DNA from: Bacillota bacterium
GTDB taxonomy: Bacteria > Bacillota_I > Bacilli_A > Acholeplasmatales > Acholeplasmataceae
DNA length: 9,260 nucleotides
Direction: 5' to 3'
NCBI GenBank assembly: GCA_023431045.1
Contig: JAEYXZ010000102.1
Span: forward strand, 1-9,260
This document shows positions 7,349-9,260 of this stretch, in pieces. Each line of letters starts with the position of its first letter. Position 1 is the stretch's first letter. Below the pieces are notes generated by a model that was given only the letters and a program-made list of their open reading frames with translations, made no database searches and was not told the origin of the DNA. A program made the position numbers and the translations under genes.

Positions 7349-7366
7349 TACGCAAACGTTTTCGTA
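7349..7366. promoter_or_regulatory. LacI-family operator candidate, 18-bp palindrome
   Basis: TACGCAAACGTTTTCGTA is an 18-bp palindrome with a single mismatched pair, centred on CpG 7357/7358. This is the best LacI-type operator in the window. It lies about 90 bp upstream of the promoter -35 and just downstream of the terminator of the neighbouring VOC gene. That position suggests an auxiliary site for looping to the operators nearer the promoter. Confidence 0.75.
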
Positions 7367-7373
7367 TTTTCGT

Positions 7374-7406
7374 AAAAAATAAAAAGAACCATCGGCTGAT
7401 GGCTCT
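7374..7406 (-). terminator. Intrinsic terminator after the VOC gene
   Basis: On the minus strand the arms at 7398-7406 and 7385-7393 form a 9-bp stem (one wobble pair) around a 4-nt loop. The stem is followed by a T-rich tract, TTTTTATTTTTT (7374-7385). It starts 27 nt after the VOC stop codon and separates that group from the sugar operon. Confidence 0.93.
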
Positions 7407-7433
7407 ACTAATGCTTAATATAAACAGGTGTAG

Positions 7434-7802
7434 TTAACGGTGTTGATCAATGAGAATTGGATTTCCATCTCGATCGATTAATTCAATATAGTCTGGACCT
7501 TTAGTTGTGAAATCAGCACTTCTTTTTAATTCGATTCCTTTGCTCATCAATTTTCTTTGAATGACACGGACATCGTTAAAAGGATTGACTTCCTCAGCAT
7601 CTTGATTCCATCCAGGGTTAAAGGTTATGGTGTTTTTTTCGATCATACCTTGAAAAAGACCAATAACTGCTTCATCTTGTTTCATAATAACCCATTGATC
7701 AGCTAGTTTTCCACCAATCATCTTAAATCCTAATTTCGTATAAAATTCATAGGATTTTTTAATATCCTTAACATTTAAACTGATTGAAAATGCACCCAAC
7801 AT
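7434..7802 (-). CDS. VOC-superfamily (glyoxalase/bleomycin-resistance fold) protein
   Basis: This 122-residue protein has the two beta-alpha-beta-beta-beta halves of a single-chain VOC subunit. The first half opens FSISLNVKDIKKSYEFYTKLGF (5-26), the classic strand, then a helix with the S/YEFYTKLGF signature. The second half ends in YIELIDRDGNPILIDQ (105-120), the usual DPDGN-like turn and last strand. Common metal-ligand positions look replaced: Ser6 stands where many members have His, and Asp119 stands where Glu is usual. A classical metal-dependent glyoxalase role is therefore doubtful, and no substrate can be assigned. A strong ribosome site (AGGGGAG, about 7811-7817) precedes the ATG. 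It lies 60 nt after the esterase gene, possibly with its own promoter, and is followed by a terminator. Confidence 0.88.
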   Translation of the reverse strand: MLGAFSISLNVKDIKKSYEFYTKLGFKMIGGKLADQWVIMKQDEAVIGLFQGMIEKNTITFNPGWNQDAEEVNPFNDVRVIQRKLMSKGIELKRSADFTTKGPDYIELIDRDGNPILIDQHR

Positions 7803-7827
7803 GTTCTCATCTCCCCTTCTTATATTT

Positions 7828-7856
7828 ATTATACATGAATGAAATAAGAAGCAATT
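7828..7856 (-). promoter_or_regulatory. Possible promoter for the VOC gene
   Basis: A perfect TATAAT (7828-7833, minus strand) lies in the 60-nt gap before the VOC gene. The -35 is poor: AATTGC at 17-bp spacing or TTGCTT at 15 bp. The -10 is immediately preceded by TG. The leader would be about 20 nt and would just contain the ribosome site. Read-through from the esterase gene is equally possible. Confidence 0.45.
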
Positions 7857-7862
7857 GAAATG

Positions 7863-8603
7863 TTATAAACCTTGACTTCTAAGAAACTTAACCGACCGAT
7901 TAAACCAAGTTCTAACTTTCTTATGATCTTTAAAGTATTGTTCTTGATCCATTCCTTTTGGTGTCACTTCTCTCGTTGCTAGACTAAGTCCGTGATTTCC
8001 CTTTTCAAATAACAATAATTCGTATTTTGTCTTTGTACTTTCAAGTGCTTCAATTAGTTTGTAACTATTTTCTACAGGTACCGCTTGATCTTCTTTCGTA
8101 TGCCATATAAAGATTGGTGGTAATTTAACTTCGATAAGTTTTTCAAGTGATACTTTTTCAAATAACACTTTATTGTTCTCTCCTATCAAATTTTCAAATG
8201 ACCCTTTATGAATACAGTCTTGATCACTACTCACAACTGGATATGCAAGAACACCCGCACTAAAGTCATTTGGATAAGTGATTAGACTGTGAAGTGCAAA
8301 ATGTCCACCTGCAGAAAATCCAATCACGATAATACGGTTAATTAATGGATCTTTCTTAAGATGTGATATGACTTCTTTGACTTCAAGAATTAAATGTGGG
8401 TGGATGAGTTTTTCTTCACGATAAAAATAGATTGCAGAGTGATATGATGCTTGCTGATATTTTTTTGCCACCGGATAACCTTCACGTTCAGAGGTGTATT
8501 CATAACCGCCACCTGGATAAATCAATATAACATCACTTTTAATTTGATCTTTATATTGTATATCGATGTAATTTTTAGAATTCAATTTAATGATTTTGTT
8601 CAT
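7863..8603 (-). CDS. Alpha/beta-hydrolase esterase (BD-FAE / acetyl-esterase-like)
   Basis: This 246-residue cytoplasmic hydrolase shows LIYPGGGYEYTS (27-38), whose GGG supplies the oxyanion hole, then the nucleophile elbow VIGFSAGGH (93-101) with Ser97. The acid Asp172 lies in IFIWHTKEDQAVPVENS (164-180) and the catalytic His204 in GNHGLSLA (202-209). This order and spacing fit the small esterases related to acetyl-xylan esterases and BD-FAE proteins, which remove acyl groups from sugars or small esters. No signal peptide is seen, so it would act on imported or internal substrates. It starts 8 nt after the oxidoreductase stop codon, with an A-rich gap and no Shine-Dalgarno, so translation is probably coupled. 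It might serve the nearby beta-glucoside pathway, but it is separated from it by a terminator. Confidence 0.9.
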   Translation of the reverse strand: MNKIIKLNSKNYIDIQYKDQIKSDVILIYPGGGYEYTSEREGYPVAKKYQQASYHSAIYFYREEKLIHPHLILEVKEVISHLKKDPLINRIIVIGFSAGGHFALHSLITYPNDFSAGVLAYPVVSSDQDCIHKGSFENLIGENNKVLFEKVSLEKLIEVKLPPIFIWHTKEDQAVPVENSYKLIEALESTKTKYELLLFEKGNHGLSLATREVTPKGMDQEQYFKDHKKVRTWFNRSVKFLRSQGL

Positions 8604-8611
8604 AATTTTTT

Positions 8612-9260
8612 TTAGTATTTAACCACGATACGACCCAAATGTGGATTCATACCGTAATATTCCAGTTCAGTTTTTAATTCAGAAAATGATATTTCATGTT
8701 TAATGACTTCAATGGTTTGATCAATTCTTAAGTCGGCAATTTTCTCCCAAATTTCTTCTTTTTGTTGATAAGAAAGTCCAACTGAGTCAATCCCTAAGAT
8801 ATTAATACCTCGTAGAATCATTGGAAAGACGGTTGTTTGGAATTTTGTTCCTGCTGCATGGCCACACATGCTGATACTTCCACCATAACTTATAAATGGG
8901 AGAAGACTTGCTGCAACATCACCACCAACACAATCTATAATATAATCATATTTTTGAGTATTAAGTGGTTTATTACTATCACCAACGATTTCTTCTAAAG
9001 TGACCACTGTTTTAGCACCAAGTGCCCCTAGCCATCTTTGGTGTTCACTTTGTCTGGTCAACGCAGAAATATCTCTATAGCCTAGTTTCTTTAGTAAATA
9101 AATTGCTGATGAACCAACACCACCAGTTGCACCAGTCACTAAAATTCTAGCATCTATCTTTTGATCGAGTCCATGCTTCATTAAGGCAAGAATACTTTGC
9201 ATGGCAGTAAATCCAGCCGTACCTAGTATTGCAGCGTGTTGTTCAGAAAGTCCATTTGGT
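8612..9260 (-). CDS. YhdH/AcuI-type NADPH-dependent quinone oxidoreductase (MDR family), 5' end beyond window
   Basis: The last 215 codons are present, and the gene continues past the right edge. Translation from the edge reads PNGLSEQHAAILGTAGFTAMQSIL, which is in frame with and upstream of the internal Met at 9200-9202. That Met is therefore not the start. The nucleotide-binding Rossmann motif is VTGATGGVGSSAIYLLKKLGY. It is followed by LGAKTVV, DYIIDCVGGDVAASLLPFISYGGSISMCGHAAG and a late NILGIDSVGLS segment, all typical of the YhdH/YhfP branch (acrylyl-CoA reductase AcuI in some bacteria). About 110 N-terminal residues are missing, judged from the usual length of about 325. No structural-zinc cysteine cluster appears in the visible part. 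The reaction is reduction of an enone or quinone with NADPH; the real substrate is not clear. It is the upstream partner of the esterase gene. Confidence 0.9.
   Translation of the reverse strand, partial: PNGLSEQHAAILGTAGFTAMQSILALMKHGLDQKIDARILVTGATGGVGSSAIYLLKKLGYRDISALTRQSEHQRWLGALGAKTVVTLEEIVGDSNKPLNTQKYDYIIDCVGGDVAASLLPFISYGGSISMCGHAAGTKFQTTVFPMILRGINILGIDSVGLSYQQKEEIWEKIADLRIDQTIEVIKHEISFSELKTELEYYGMNPHLGRIVVKY

Noticed and set aside
7200..7433. CRISPR array or small-RNA gene in the repeat-rich intergenic region
   Set aside because: The repeats are 8-11 bp and irregularly spaced, without unique spacers of constant length. They fit operators, and the hairpin is a plain terminator.
419..9260. 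Possible mycoplasma-type genetic code (TGA read as Trp)
   Set aside because: The Trp codons checked are TGG, and all full genes read through without any TGA, ending in TAA. Nothing requires the altered code.
1..9260. Mobile-element or defence-system content
   Set aside because: No transposase, integrase, nuclease or toxin-antitoxin frame was found. The SRAP protein is a housekeeping-type repair protein and base composition looks uniform by eye.

Overview
The window is AT-rich DNA in which every convincing gene lies on the minus strand, so transcription runs from high to low coordinates. All the complete genes end in TAA, and the Trp codons I checked are TGG. There is no sign that TGA is read as Trp. 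Low GC, a lipoprotein-based sugar ABC system and a standard-looking code fit a low-GC Firmicute or an Acholeplasma-like (TGA-as-stop) mollicute. This assignment is inference; there is no rRNA or other taxonomic marker.

Right part (9260 to 7434): the 3' two thirds of a YhdH/AcuI-type zinc-less quinone oxidoreductase, an alpha/beta-hydrolase esterase starting 8 nt after its stop, and a small VOC (glyoxalase-fold) protein. A strong intrinsic terminator at about 7374-7406 ends this group. A possible internal promoter lies just before the VOC gene.

Middle and left (7380 to 376): a self-contained beta-glucobiose utilisation operon. A 130-bp control region holds several AAACGTTT/TTTTCG-type LacI-family operator candidates and a near-consensus promoter (TTGACT, 17 bp, TATAAT). 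It drives, in order: a LacI-family regulator, a solute-binding lipoprotein, a MalF-type permease, a MalG-type permease and a GH94 cellobiose-phosphorylase-like enzyme. A long hairpin lies between the binding-protein gene and the permeases, and a 14-bp-stem terminator closes the operon. The model is that the lipoprotein captures a beta-glucoside disaccharide, the two permeases import it with an ATPase encoded elsewhere, and the phosphorylase splits it with phosphate into glucose 1-phosphate and glucose, saving one ATP. The LacI protein senses the sugar and controls its own operon.

Far left (320 to 1): the first 106 codons of a SRAP/HMCES (YedK) gene, an abasic-site DNA-protein crosslinking protein, cut by the window edge. 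It appears to be an independent transcription unit with an AT-rich palindrome over its promoter.

I see no CRISPR array, tRNA, rRNA, insertion sequence or phage gene. The window is mostly well-organised catabolic gene content. The points most worth a second look are the operator cluster, the intra-operon hairpin, the missing ATPase and the true substrate of the GH94 enzyme.
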